Below are positions 42,686 through 51,303 of a stretch of 64,000 bases of DNA, one piece after another. The notes beneath the pieces were generated by a model. It made no database searches and had not been told where the DNA came from. It was given only the letters and a program-made list of their open reading frames with translations. Positions within the stretch are counted from its first letter, which is position 1; each line of letters starts with the position of its first letter. Position numbers and translations under genes: made by a program. Location of the stretch: assembly GCA_036705565.1 (NCBI GenBank), contig JAUBUY010000030.1. One strand, written 5' to 3'. The DNA comes from Microcoleus sp036705565 (lineage in GTDB: Bacteria; Cyanobacteriota; Cyanobacteriia; Cyanobacteriales; Microcoleaceae).

Positions 42686-43621
42686 ATGGCGATTGAAATA
42701 ATCAACCAAGTAATAAATCAAGATGCGATCGGCAATCAGTGTCAAGAACTGGCGGCCTTGCTAACTCGGCACACCGACGGCAAAGGAAACGGTTTTCATA
42801 AAACAGACATAGACAAACTGGAATTTATGCGAGAATCTTCTGTTTCCGCCGCACAGCACGCTGTCTATCAACCTATTCTCGGCATCGTCATTCAGGGCAA
42901 AAAAGAAGCCTTGCTGGGTGAGGAAACTTATCGTTATGGCGAGGCTCAATATCTTGCGATCTCAGTTGATTTACCTCTGAGTGGATTTGTTGTAGAGGCC
43001 ACTCCAGACAAGCCGTATTTAGGATTCAAGCTGAATTTAGACCCACGCCAACTCTGCGATATTATCACTGCCCAAACCAAGCCAAGCGCAAGCAAGAAAG
43101 AAAACTCTGTCAGAGGCTTATTCGTCAGCACTGCCGATGCGCCGTTGCTCGATTGCGCCCTCAGACTGACACGACTTTTGGATACGCCGCAGGATATCCC
43201 GATGCTGGCACCGATGATTATCCGCGAAATCTATTATCGTCTTTTAATGGGTGAGCAAGGCGAAGCTGTGCGCCAAATCGCAACATCTGGCAGCAATATG
43301 CAGCGCATCGCTGAGGTGCTCAAACTGATTAAAACTGATTTTGCAAAACCGATGCGGGTTGAGGATTTGGCAGGACAAGCCAATATGTCTCCTTCATCTT
43401 TCCATTACCATTTCAAGGAAGTGACATCGATGAGTCCACTTCAATATCAAAAGCAATTAAGACTATTAGAAGCACGTCGCCTGATGCTTGCCGAAAACTC
43501 CGATGCGGCAAATGCTGCCTATCAGGTGGGTTATGAAAGCCCCTCACAGTTCAGCCGCGAATATTCTCGTATGTTTGGTGCGCCGCCGATCAGGGATATT
43601 GAGCGTTTGCGTACTGCTTGA
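42686..43621 (+). CDS. AraC-family transcriptional regulator
   Basis: 311 residues. The N-terminal AraC_N domain (about 30-200; YQPILGIVIQGKKEALLGEE) would sense a small molecule. The C-terminal double helix-turn-helix (about 205-305) has PMRVEDLAGQANMSPSSFHY and AAYQVGYESPSQFSREYSRM. It is divergent from the SDR/CMD group, with 176 bp between starts, and probably activates it; the shared region has no obvious tandem operator that I can read. The ATG at 42686 was chosen because the AraC_N start motif follows at the usual distance. Confidence 0.95.
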   Translation: MAIEIINQVINQDAIGNQCQELAALLTRHTDGKGNGFHKTDIDKLEFMRESSVSAAQHAVYQPILGIVIQGKKEALLGEETYRYGEAQYLAISVDLPLSGFVVEATPDKPYLGFKLNLDPRQLCDIITAQTKPSASKKENSVRGLFVSTADAPLLDCALRLTRLLDTPQDIPMLAPMIIREIYYRLLMGEQGEAVRQIATSGSNMQRIAEVLKLIKTDFAKPMRVEDLAGQANMSPSSFHYHFKEVTSMSPLQYQKQLRLLEARRLMLAENSDAANAAYQVGYESPSQFSREYSRMFGAPPIRDIERLRTA

Positions 43622-43680
43622 GCGTCACTGTTTCGACTATATTGGTTTTGTTCCGTTAATACAAGTGGAGGATGAAAGCA

Positions 43681-44004
43681 ATGGAATATAGCGGTACATG
43701 GCGGATCGCAGAGATGGCAATGTGGGATAGTGATTATTTGGACATGGAAGTTGAAGCCTATATCGAGATTGATGAAGCAGGTTCAGGAGAATTTCAATTC
43801 GGTTTAGTATCAGGTGAAATTGACGGCGAAGTCGTAAAAGATGGAAAGGATCAGCGATTTGAGTTTACATGGGACGGTAATGACGAGAACGATCCTGCAT
43901 TTGGTAGCGGTTGGCTCAAATTACAGGATAAAAACTCGGTAGATGGTCGAATCAAATTCCACCAAGGCGACAGTTCTAGTCTTGTTGCAAAACGCATGAA
44001 ATAG
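43681..44004 (+). CDS. Conserved hypothetical protein
   Basis: 107 residues from ATG at 43681, with GGAGG 9-10 bases upstream; an ATG at 43672 is less well placed. Acidic, beta-rich (YSGTWRIAEMAMWDSDYLDM, EFQFGLVSGEIDGE, RFEFTWDGNDENDP). I recall similar short proteins in many bacteria but no function. It follows the AraC gene by 59 bp on the same strand. Confidence 0.75.
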   Translation: MEYSGTWRIAEMAMWDSDYLDMEVEAYIEIDEAGSGEFQFGLVSGEIDGEVVKDGKDQRFEFTWDGNDENDPAFGSGWLKLQDKNSVDGRIKFHQGDSSSLVAKRMK

Positions 44005-44041
44005 GCAATCAGCGATCGTACTATTTTATGCCATTTTTTTA

Positions 44042-44097
44042 ACCGCAGATGAACTCAGATAAAATCCCATCCGCGTTCATCTGCTGATATCTGCGGT
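44042..44097. repeat. Inverted repeat
   Basis: ACCGCAGAT (44042-44050) pairs with ATCTGCGGT (44089-44097), with an inner GATGAAC/GTTCATC pair. It sits between convergent genes and may be a terminator or a dispersed repeat. Confidence 0.7.
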
Positions 44098-44146
44098 AAC
44101 AAAATCCCAATCTAACCAATAACCAATAACAACTGACTCAGGTTTT

Positions 44147-45079
44147 TCATGAAGGATTAATCGGAAAATCGCCCTCACTATCAACGTCTGCGGCACTTTT
44201 AACTAAATCCAAAAACGCAAACACGGCCGGAATTAACAGCCCATCCCTCAAAACAGCCACCCCGATTACCCTCTCAAAATCCGCCGGTAAACTGCAAACT
44301 TTCACCGAAGACGGTATCGGTTCCGCAGCCAAACGGGGCAGAATAGCTGCACCCAAACCTTGCATCACCATACTGACAATCGTTGAATCTTCGCTGAGTT
44401 CGTAACCGATATTTATGGGAAAATCCGCAGTCGTCAAATACTTGCGAAGCGGTATCGAACAAGCATTTTCTATCGGCTGCAAAATCAGCGGATAATTCGC
44501 TAATTCTTCCCACGTAATCTTATCACTTTTACATTGCGCCTTCGGCGGCAGCAAAACCAGATATTTGTCCCGCAAAATTTCTCTAGTTTCAAATTCATCG
44601 GAGATGGGAAGGGAAACAAAGCCGATGTCTGCTTTGCCCGATCGCAAAGCTTCTTCCACAGCTTGAGTATAATAAACTTCGGTAATGCTGACCGTAATTT
44701 TGGGAAAGCAACTGCGAAATTTAGCAATAATACCCGGTAGGATATGAGTGGCGACACTCCGAAAAGTAACTATCCGTACCTGGCCTCCCTGCAAACCTTT
44801 TTCTAAATCCGCTTCTTTGACCATCATTTCTAACGATCGCACGATTTGACGCCCGTGACTCACTACCCTTTGCCCCACCGGCGTCAGTTGAGCACCGTGT
44901 CGCCCCCTGTGAAATAGCTGCACTCCCAATTCTGTTTCTAAAAAGGCGATGGCGTGGCTGACTGCTGACTGGGACAGTTCCAATTGCAAAGCCGCCTCGC
45001 TAAAATTTTCACACTCTGCTACAGCTATCAAAGCCTGAATTTGAGAGAGTTTCATCCGCCGCGTATTGATTTCATTCAT
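44147..45079 (-). CDS. LysR-family transcriptional regulator
   Basis: About 310 residues from ATG at 45079 (AAAAGG just upstream). Possible other starts are 45055, 45118 and 45157. The N-terminal winged HTH has LSQIQALIAVAECENFSEAA and LELSQSAVSHAIAFLETELG. The C-terminal co-inducer domain (about 100-300) is a type 2 periplasmic-binding fold. No divergent target gene is close: the next plus-strand gene starts at 45319. The ligand and regulon are unknown. Confidence 0.93.
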   Translation of the reverse strand: MNEINTRRMKLSQIQALIAVAECENFSEAALQLELSQSAVSHAIAFLETELGVQLFHRGRHGAQLTPVGQRVVSHGRQIVRSLEMMVKEADLEKGLQGGQVRIVTFRSVATHILPGIIAKFRSCFPKITVSITEVYYTQAVEEALRSGKADIGFVSLPISDEFETREILRDKYLVLLPPKAQCKSDKITWEELANYPLILQPIENACSIPLRKYLTTADFPINIGYELSEDSTIVSMVMQGLGAAILPRLAAEPIPSSVKVCSLPADFERVIGVAVLRDGLLIPAVFAFLDLVKSAADVDSEGDFPINPS

Positions 45080-45318
45080 AGCCTTTTGCCCGATCGTCAA
45101 TCTATCTATTTTATTCATACAATCTATGCAAGCAATGATTTGATTGTCAATAACCAAAGAGTTAAGGTGAATTTATTAGATAAGAGATTGACTTTCACAG
45201 GAATTTCACGCCAACAATAGTGGGCTGTAATTGCGCTGAGAATATTACAAATTTAAGCATTTATTGTAATTTTAATTAGTGCAAATCTTGTGGAAAATAT
45301 AAGTTGAAGGTGTGGGAT

Positions 45319-45612
45319 ATGTCTACTTGCAAAAATCCAATCGATACCCCAAGTATCCAAATTTTTTCGATGACCGATCGAGCTAACCCATCCGAAAAAC
45401 ATAAAGGGCTATCTCTCTTTTTAGCAATAAAAAAAATTGGGCAGTTTTTGCTCTACCTCATTTCGAGTGAGGACGAACTGAGAATTTGGCAGACGTGCGA
45501 TCGCTATGGTAACACTTGGTGGCACGGTTGCGATCGGGCTACAGGTCGCTCTACCTGCGTGGCGACGGATGATGAAATGCGCGCTTGGATCGATCGGCGT
45601 TATTGCCAATAG
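45319..45612 (+). CDS. Conserved cyanobacterial hypothetical protein
   Basis: 97 residues from ATG at 45319 with AAGGTG 6-7 bases upstream; a TTG at 45304 is the alternative. The C-terminal half is highly ordered: GQFLLYLISSEDELRIWQ, CDRYGNTWWHGCDRATGR, TDDEMRAWIDRRY. I have seen this core in other cyanobacteria without a known function. Many aromatic residues suggest a compact fold. No membrane segment. Confidence 0.75.
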   Translation: MSTCKNPIDTPSIQIFSMTDRANPSEKHKGLSLFLAIKKIGQFLLYLISSEDELRIWQTCDRYGNTWWHGCDRATGRSTCVATDDEMRAWIDRRYCQ

Positions 45613-45660
45613 TAGTGTGTGGGTTGCGTGGAAATGAAGTGAAATACAGCCCTCGATTAG

Positions 45661-45722
45661 CAATTACCCATTAGCAATTACCAAGTAGCAATTACCAAGT
45701 AGCAATTACCAATTACCAAGTA
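45661..45722. repeat. CAATTACC repeats
   Basis: Six or more imperfect copies of AGCAATTACC/AGTAGCAATTACC in tandem, just before a start codon. Confidence 0.8.
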
Positions 45723-45731
45723 GGAGATGCT

Positions 45732-45998
45732 ATGCTTCAAATATCTTCCGAATGTGCAGCGCCAGATCGCATTATTCTGATGGAAAACGAGGTATACAGA
45801 TTGCCTCAAACTCATCGAGAAATTCAAGTTTTGTCAGGAATTGCTTGGATCACGCTTGACCAACAGGACATCATCTTGCAAAGTTCTGAAAAAGTATCGC
45901 TTCCACCCAGCAAAAACTTTGCTGTCATATCCGCTCTCAACAATAAGCCGCTGATTATGGCCGTCTGGCAAGACAAAAACCCAGTCATGGGATTTTAG
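45732..45998 (+). CDS. Small cupin-like protein (DUF2917-like)
   Basis: 88 residues. The pattern ENEVYRLPQ, LSGIAWITLDQQDIIL and KVSLPP resembles the small DUF2917-type beta-barrel proteins; the match is tentative. No metal ligands of true cupins are visible. The start ATG at 45732 has AGGAG 6 bases upstream. It may be co-transcribed with the small gene at 45319. Heptamer repeats start at its stop (about 45990-46018). Confidence 0.7.
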   Translation: MLQISSECAAPDRIILMENEVYRLPQTHREIQVLSGIAWITLDQQDIILQSSEKVSLPPSKNFAVISALNNKPLIMAVWQDKNPVMGF

Positions 45999-46189
45999 AT
46001 TTTAGATTTTAGATTTTGGATTGAAGAATTGGGAATGACTGATTTTGTATGGGTTTGAAGCACGGGTCTACAGTTGCCTTCTTTTTTGAAACTGGTATCA
46101 GAACCTAGAGATGGAGAAAAAAATTGGCAGGAACACCCCAAAAAGCTCTATCTTAATAGTTATCACTTAGCTATTGGAGGACTCGATCG

Positions 46190-47254
46190 GTGCACCGCCG
46201 CTCTTACCACTTCAGCTATCTCGCAGCTATAAGTATTGTGTTATCGCCCGCACTCAGCTTGCTGGCAATTTCAGACGCCCGCGCTTATGCCCCAATTATA
46301 AATGCGAGGCGCGCCCAAGCGAGCGACCAGGCTCAAGCAACTGACCCCAAAACGCAAGCAGACGAACTCTTTGAAACAGGAGTAAAACAGCACCGCGAGG
46401 GTTTGTTTCGAGAAGCAATCGAGACTTTTGAGCAAGTTTTGGCAATCCGCAAGCAACTAGGCGACCAAGCGGGAATCGGAGAAACCCTCAACAATATGGG
46501 GGAAGTTTATGGCGAAATGGGTTTGAGGCCCAAAGCTTTGGAAGTTCTGCAGCAAGCTTTAGTCATTCACCGAGAAATCAGCGGAGGGCGTCGTATCGCG
46601 CGCACTCTCAATCTCATCGGTTTCGTCAACCGGATTGGGGACAATTTTTCCGAAGCGATGAAACTGCACCAAGAAGCTTTGGAACTTGCCAAAACTACCG
46701 ACGACCAAATTGAAATTGGAGAATCCCTCCACAACATCGCGGCCGTGTACGCAGAACAGGTCAATTACGCCAAGGCGATCGAATTTTACCAGCAAGCGCG
46801 AACGATTCGCACGGCCGCCGGCGATAAACGCGATTTAGGCCGTACCCTCAATAATATGGGCGGCGTCTACTACAACATCGGCGACTTTAATAGAGCGATG
46901 GAATTTTACCACCAAGCTTTAGCAATTCGCCGGGAAATCGGAGACAGGGCTGGCGTCGGCCGCCTCCTCAACAACATGGCACTTACCTCCCGCAAACTCG
47001 GCAAAGATACTCAAGCGCTGATATATTTTCAGCAAGCAATACCGATGTTAGAAGCAATCGGCGACAAGACAAGTATCGGACGCTTGCTCAACAATATGGG
47101 CGCAATTCATGAAAGTCTCGGTCAAAATGCTCAAGCTCTCGAATCCTACGAGGAAGCTTTAAAAATTGCTCGTGAGGGCGGTGACAAAGCCGGAGAAACT
47201 ACAGCGAGGGAGGGCATTAAGCGATTGTCTTCCAGTCAGCTTGTACCGCAATAA
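46190..47254 (+). CDS. Exported TPR-repeat protein
   Basis: 354 residues. The start is GTG at 46190, with GGAGGA 9 bases upstream. A signal peptide covers about residues 1-33 (LAAISIVLSPALSLLAISDA, then ARA). About seven TPR units of 40 residues follow, each with a LNNMGxVY and AxEFYQQALxIRREIGD pattern, the glycine-rich TPR_12 kind. These form a solenoid that binds proteins. It would act in the periplasm or at the outer membrane. No enzymatic domain is attached. Confidence 0.92.
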   Translation: MHRRSYHFSYLAAISIVLSPALSLLAISDARAYAPIINARRAQASDQAQATDPKTQADELFETGVKQHREGLFREAIETFEQVLAIRKQLGDQAGIGETLNNMGEVYGEMGLRPKALEVLQQALVIHREISGGRRIARTLNLIGFVNRIGDNFSEAMKLHQEALELAKTTDDQIEIGESLHNIAAVYAEQVNYAKAIEFYQQARTIRTAAGDKRDLGRTLNNMGGVYYNIGDFNRAMEFYHQALAIRREIGDRAGVGRLLNNMALTSRKLGKDTQALIYFQQAIPMLEAIGDKTSIGRLLNNMGAIHESLGQNAQALESYEEALKIAREGGDKAGETTAREGIKRLSSSQLVPQ

Positions 47255-47369
47255 GAGTAGTTAGTAAGTCGGGTCGAAGGAAGTAAAACCAGATATTTAA
47301 GGAATTGAAAATGATAGATTTTTGAACAATAACTTGCTATGATTGCCTGGATGTAACATTAATCAGCCA

Positions 47370-47666
47370 GTGCCTCGCAACGATATTGACCGTATCAGAG
47401 AGAAAATTCGCCTCCGCCAGTACGATATGTCAGCCCACGCAATGGAAGAAATGGCTGAGGACTTGCTGACTATCCTGGATGTAGAAGAGGCGGTTCTGAG
47501 CGGTCAGATTATCCGGGTTGAAAAAGACGACCCCAGAGGTACAAAATATGTAGTAGTGGGGACTGCACTGGATCGACAAACACCTGTTGGAGTGGTTGGA
47601 CGTTTCGCTAGTAACGGACGTTATCTAATCATCACGGTTTATGAAGTCACTCAACTTAATGGCTAA
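47370..47666 (+). CDS. DUF4258 protein, probable toxin-like partner
   Basis: 98 residues from GTG at 47370, chosen because VPRNDIDRIREKIRLRQYDM is the usual family start; a TTG at 47343 would be longer. Core: MSAHAMEEMAEDLLTILDVE and EAVLSGQIIRVEKDDPRG, then KYVVVGTA. DUF4258 proteins resemble RelE-like or HigB-like small toxins and often precede a YgiT-type zinc-finger gene, as here. The reading frame overlaps the next gene if that gene starts at 47641 or 47659. Toxin activity is inferred from the pairing only. Confidence 0.8.
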   Translation: MPRNDIDRIREKIRLRQYDMSAHAMEEMAEDLLTILDVEEAVLSGQIIRVEKDDPRGTKYVVVGTALDRQTPVGVVGRFASNGRYLIITVYEVTQLNG

Positions 47667-47670
47667 TTGT

Positions 47671-47913
47671 ATGTATAAATACAGATGTGAGTATTGCGAA
47701 GGAACCGTTCAACCCCGCACTGTCAAGCGCGAGGCATTCAAACATAAAAATGGATTTGTCATTCTTGAAGATGTGACCATCGGTGTTTGCGATAACTGCG
47801 GCAATCGATACTATTCAGCCGATATTCTTCATGCGGTTCATGCCGTTGCAACTGGAGCGAGATTGCCTGAAAGAACCGAACAAATTCCGGTTACTCATTT
47901 AGAATCAGCATAA
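47671..47913 (+). CDS. YgiT-type zinc-finger protein (MqsA-like N-terminal domain)
   Basis: 80 residues from ATG at 47671; ATGs at 47641 and 47659 are also possible. Two CxxC pairs, YRCEYCEGTV and IGVCDNCGNRYY, bind zinc. The C-terminal DNA-binding HTH of full MqsA antitoxins is not present, so this is the short form found after DUF4258 genes. It is likely the antitoxin of the pair, in one operon. Confidence 0.85.
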   Translation: MYKYRCEYCEGTVQPRTVKREAFKHKNGFVILEDVTIGVCDNCGNRYYSADILHAVHAVATGARLPERTEQIPVTHLESA

Positions 47914-48336
47914 CCAGTGGAGCGCTTTAATTTCATTAAAACGCTGTGACGATAAAGAAGACTGTCCGGGCGTGAAGATTGGAAGCGATGGGAGCATCTC
48001 ACTTATGCAGCCCTCCGCTAGAAATTGGAGCCAGGAGTCAGGAGTCAGGAGTCAGGAGGAAAGAAGAAGGAGGAAGAAGGAAGGAGGAAGAAGGAAGGAG
48101 CCATTATAAGTGTTTTTACAAATATGAGATGCTCCCGAAGCGATCGACCGACTTTTGCGACGATTTGACATTCATCTGCAACTCGTTGTATAATTGGTTG
48201 CCGAAAATATATAACTCAAAAACCGGAAAAAGGCTTCAGGAGCACTATAATTTGATTAATATCGCGATCGCAAGATAGAAACAGTTTCTGTAGTAATTCG
48301 TCTGCCAGAGCGGCCGCACAACCATTAATCTAAGCT
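47914..48336. other. Gene-free stretch with purine-rich microsatellite
   Basis: No gene. Contains AGGAGTC repeats (48032-48057) followed by GAAGGAGGAA-type repeats to about 48101, an all-purine tract on the plus strand. The frame open across it is not protein-like. Confidence 0.65.
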
Positions 48337-48846
48337 ATGGATATCCGTACCGAAAAGCCAGAAGATGTAGAAGCTGTTCGCAACATTAACATTGCGGCAT
48401 TCGGGCGAGAAAATGAGGCTAATCTAGTCGATCGATTGCGGGGAATTGCATCTACATTTTCCTTCGTTGCGGTACAATCCGATCGCATTGTCGGACACAT
48501 TTTCTTCAGTCCGGTTGTCGTGGAGGGCAAATGTTCTAGCAATTTGTCGATTCAGGGGTTGGCGCCAGTCGCAGTTCTACCCAACTATCAGCGGCAAGGT
48601 ATCGGAACGCTGCTGATTCGGGAGGGTTTAAAAGAGTGCGGGCGATCGGGATTTCAGGCAGTAGTTGTGCTGGGTCATCCAGATTTTTATCCGCGTTTTG
48701 GGTTCATTCCTGCTAGTAGAAAGAGCTTGGGATGTGAATATGATGTGCCCGATGAAGCATTTATGGTGTTGGAGTTAGAAAGCGGAGCCTTGCACGATTG
48801 CAGCGGCACGGTGAAGTATCGATCGGAGTTTAGTTTATGCGAGTGA
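48337..48846 (+). CDS. GNAT-family N-acetyltransferase
   Basis: 169 residues. The acetyl-CoA-binding motif A is VAVLPNYQRQGIGTLLIREG (about 85-104). It is preceded by FVAVQSDRIVGHIFFSPV and followed by VVVLGHPDFYPRFGFIPAS, which is typical of the YhbS-like subgroup. The acceptor is unknown. Start ATG at 48337. A stand-alone gene. Confidence 0.93.
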   Translation: MDIRTEKPEDVEAVRNINIAAFGRENEANLVDRLRGIASTFSFVAVQSDRIVGHIFFSPVVVEGKCSSNLSIQGLAPVAVLPNYQRQGIGTLLIREGLKECGRSGFQAVVVLGHPDFYPRFGFIPASRKSLGCEYDVPDEAFMVLELESGALHDCSGTVKYRSEFSLCE

Positions 48847-49089
48847 TATTAATTGGGCCCTTCATCCGAATTATTCATCTCTCTCCGCTCTCCCTCTGCG
48901 TTCTCTGCGTTCTCTGCGGTTAAATCATTCCGATGCAACCGGAACTGATCTGACGAACTGGCGGTTTTTATTGTGAAGTATCGTAAAAAATTATAAAAAT
49001 AACATTTAGTAGTCACAGTGGAAAATAGTTGTGCTGTACTTGCCTTTGTGAACCATAAAACCTGTACAACTATTACCCAGCAAAGTTAT

Positions 49090-50667
49090 TTAAACGCCCC
49101 CTTTCCCCTTCTCCCCTTTTGCACCTTGCAAAGCAAAAATCGGAGTTTGAGCAGATTTCCCCTTCAGAGCAACAGATCCCAAAGCCTCGCAAATAAAGTT
49201 TAGCTCGATCGACTCACACACCCTTTCACCAATCAAAATTTGGTTTTCCCCCGCCTTGCTCATCAACCGAGCCGCCGTATTCACCGTATCGCCGAGAATA
49301 TTAAACTCCCTGCGCCCTCGCGGTTCCCCAACCTCAGCAGCAAACACCGGCCCCAGGGATAGCCCAATTTGACAGCTTACTTTTACTTCTTCACCCGCGA
49401 TAATTACCAGAGGCAAACCTGCAATCATATCTCGGATCGCAATCGCCGCACTAGCCGCGCGGCTGGCGTCATCCCTGTTAGCGTCGGGCACGCCAAAATA
49501 AATCAGCATATCCGAACCGTCTAAGTGCGCCGTTACTTTTTGCAACACGCCCCCTTTAGCTGAGACTACAGCATCGATCGACGCAAACACCCTAGAAAAA
49601 GCAACTATCAGATTGACTTCTTCCTCCAGCGAAGCTTTGTCTACAGACTCTGGTAAACCAATCAAGTTGACAAACATCACCGTCGGTTCAGGAAAATCCG
49701 GCGGAATTTTCCGCCTGTCTGCATTTTCCACCAGCAGTCTCAGGATAGTTTTGGGAATATAACTAGCAAGGGGTTCAAGCCGATTCACAGCTTCCCCGAT
49801 TTCTTTTACCAAGCCCGCCACGCTGCGATCGAGCAATACCGAACTCGGCATCCGCCGCCCAGTCAAAGTGATATCATACTCTCCGAGTCGATCGTCCGTG
49901 AAATCGTCCGCCACCAAAAAATAACCCTGCTTCCCAGGTTCAAAACGAAATTGCTCTCCCAAAGACTCTCTAGCAGTTTCAGTCACACACACCCGCCCCA
50001 CAGTCCCAGAACCCTCAGCTTGCTTAGCTTGCTGGACTGAATGCCCCAGCAGTACGTGAGCCATCCGCAGCGGCGTACCGATGTCAGCACTAATATAGCG
50101 CCCGCAGTGGATGCCCACCCGCATCCTCAAAGACAAAACACCCCGCGCCGTTTCAATATTGGCAAATTCAGCCATCGCCCGCTGCATCCGCAAACCCGCC
50201 CGCACCGCCCTCGCTGTATCCTCTTGGTAAACCCCTGACGGAAACTGCACCAGCATCGCATCTCCGGTAAACTCCAGCAAATCCCCGCCCGATTTGCTGA
50301 CAATTTCAATCATTGAGGCAAAATAGTCGTTAATCACGCCCAGCAGGGTTTCAGCTCCCTTGCGCCCCTGGGTAGCGTTCGCTTCCAACAGCGAGGTAAA
50401 CCCTGCCAAATCGGTAAACAGCAAGGTGCCTGTTTGCCACTGGTAGCGCACCTCCCCTGGGTTGGGCGGAGATTCGGACACGGGCCGGGGCACGTAGTCA
50501 TGGAGGATGTAGCGCAGAGTTCGCAGGTGATCGAAAACCCCCATTAGCGTTGCGGGGGACGGATCTACCCACGCAGCAGCGTACAGTTGAGCGGAAAGGA
50601 GCGATCGCAGCCGCAGTTCGATCGCAGCCAAGGGAGGATTGTAGGTTAATCTATTAATAATTTCCAC
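49090..50667 (-). CDS. Tandem class III nucleotidyl cyclase, sAC-like
   Basis: 525 residues with two cyclase homology domains (about 75-250 and 325-500). In the first, metal-binding Asp residues are kept (LLFTDLAGFTSLL; EFTGDAMLVQF), but the Asn-Arg pair is lost (GHSVQQAKQA). In the second, the Asp positions are lost (VMFVNLIGLP; HLDGSDMLIYFG), while NILGDTVNTAARL keeps Asn and Arg, and a substrate Lys is present (LQKVTAHL). The two domains thus complement each other and should form one active site, as in mammalian soluble adenylyl cyclase. It is likely to make cAMP in the cytoplasm. Start GTG at 50667. No AAA or TPR regulatory tail follows, unlike animal sAC. Confidence 0.9.
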   Translation of the reverse strand: MEIINRLTYNPPLAAIELRLRSLLSAQLYAAAWVDPSPATLMGVFDHLRTLRYILHDYVPRPVSESPPNPGEVRYQWQTGTLLFTDLAGFTSLLEANATQGRKGAETLLGVINDYFASMIEIVSKSGGDLLEFTGDAMLVQFPSGVYQEDTARAVRAGLRMQRAMAEFANIETARGVLSLRMRVGIHCGRYISADIGTPLRMAHVLLGHSVQQAKQAEGSGTVGRVCVTETARESLGEQFRFEPGKQGYFLVADDFTDDRLGEYDITLTGRRMPSSVLLDRSVAGLVKEIGEAVNRLEPLASYIPKTILRLLVENADRRKIPPDFPEPTVMFVNLIGLPESVDKASLEEEVNLIVAFSRVFASIDAVVSAKGGVLQKVTAHLDGSDMLIYFGVPDANRDDASRAASAAIAIRDMIAGLPLVIIAGEEVKVSCQIGLSLGPVFAAEVGEPRGRREFNILGDTVNTAARLMSKAGENQILIGERVCESIELNFICEALGSVALKGKSAQTPIFALQGAKGEKGKGGV

Positions 50668-50756
50668 CTAAGTTTATTCTTAAAAAATAGGGTAAGTTCT
50701 ATCAATGTAGAGGCAACACCAATAGCTCGACTTTATACCATTATGATAAGTTTCCA

Positions 50757-51017
50757 GTGACTCCATACCAGCCAAACCCACAACCCACTAGAGAAACTTC
50801 CGAACGTCACAGCTTGCTAGCTCCCGATTTGATCCGAGCTGCTCGATCGGCCTATGGTATGTATCTGAAAGTGCATTCCGAGCAGATGCAGCGTCCGGCG
50901 GGTGTAGTTGTCAGTCAAGGAAGCGATCGAGGTCAGGTAATTTTTGCTTCGCAGCCGATTTTATTGCCCGGTGAACGTTTTGTTACTTTTGAGGAAATTG
51001 AATCTCAAATGTATTAA
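50757..51017 (+). CDS. Small conserved hypothetical protein
   Basis: 86 residues from GTG at 50757. A flexible, proline-rich start is followed by LLAPDLIRAARSAYGMYLKV and QGSDRGQVIFASQPILLPGE. I do not recognise a family. It is divergent from the cyclase gene with 89 bp between starts. Codon use is like that of neighbouring genes, which supports it as real. Confidence 0.65.
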   Translation: MTPYQPNPQPTRETSERHSLLAPDLIRAARSAYGMYLKVHSEQMQRPAGVVVSQGSDRGQVIFASQPILLPGERFVTFEEIESQMY

Positions 51018-51303
51018 TTGCTAATTGGTCATTGGTGGTAATTGGTAATTGATAATTAAGCATAGGGCATGGGGAATTGGTAATTAGTCACTAATATTAT
51101 GTCCCCTCGAACGCTCGCACTAAAATAGGTTTCTAGTGAAGAGCCATGTTTTCAGGATTTTATGAAAACTTGCATTCTTGACTATTAATACCTTTTATGA
51201 TGGGTAATTGACCGTACAAGCTCTAACAACTGAGAACTAACTATTGAGAAGTAACAAGTGATACATAACCCCAGTCAACAGTGAACAGTCAACAGTCAAC
51301 TTA
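51018..51303. other. Gene-free spacer with short repeats
   Basis: No gene. AATTGGTAATTG-type repeats (51020-51090) and ACAGTCAACAGTCAAC (51285-51300) lie directly before the prepilin peptidase start. Confidence 0.6.

Noticed and set aside
47979..48278. 99-codon frame across the purine-rich tract
   Set aside because: The translation is low complexity (repeated Arg, Lys and Glu) and caused by the repeats.
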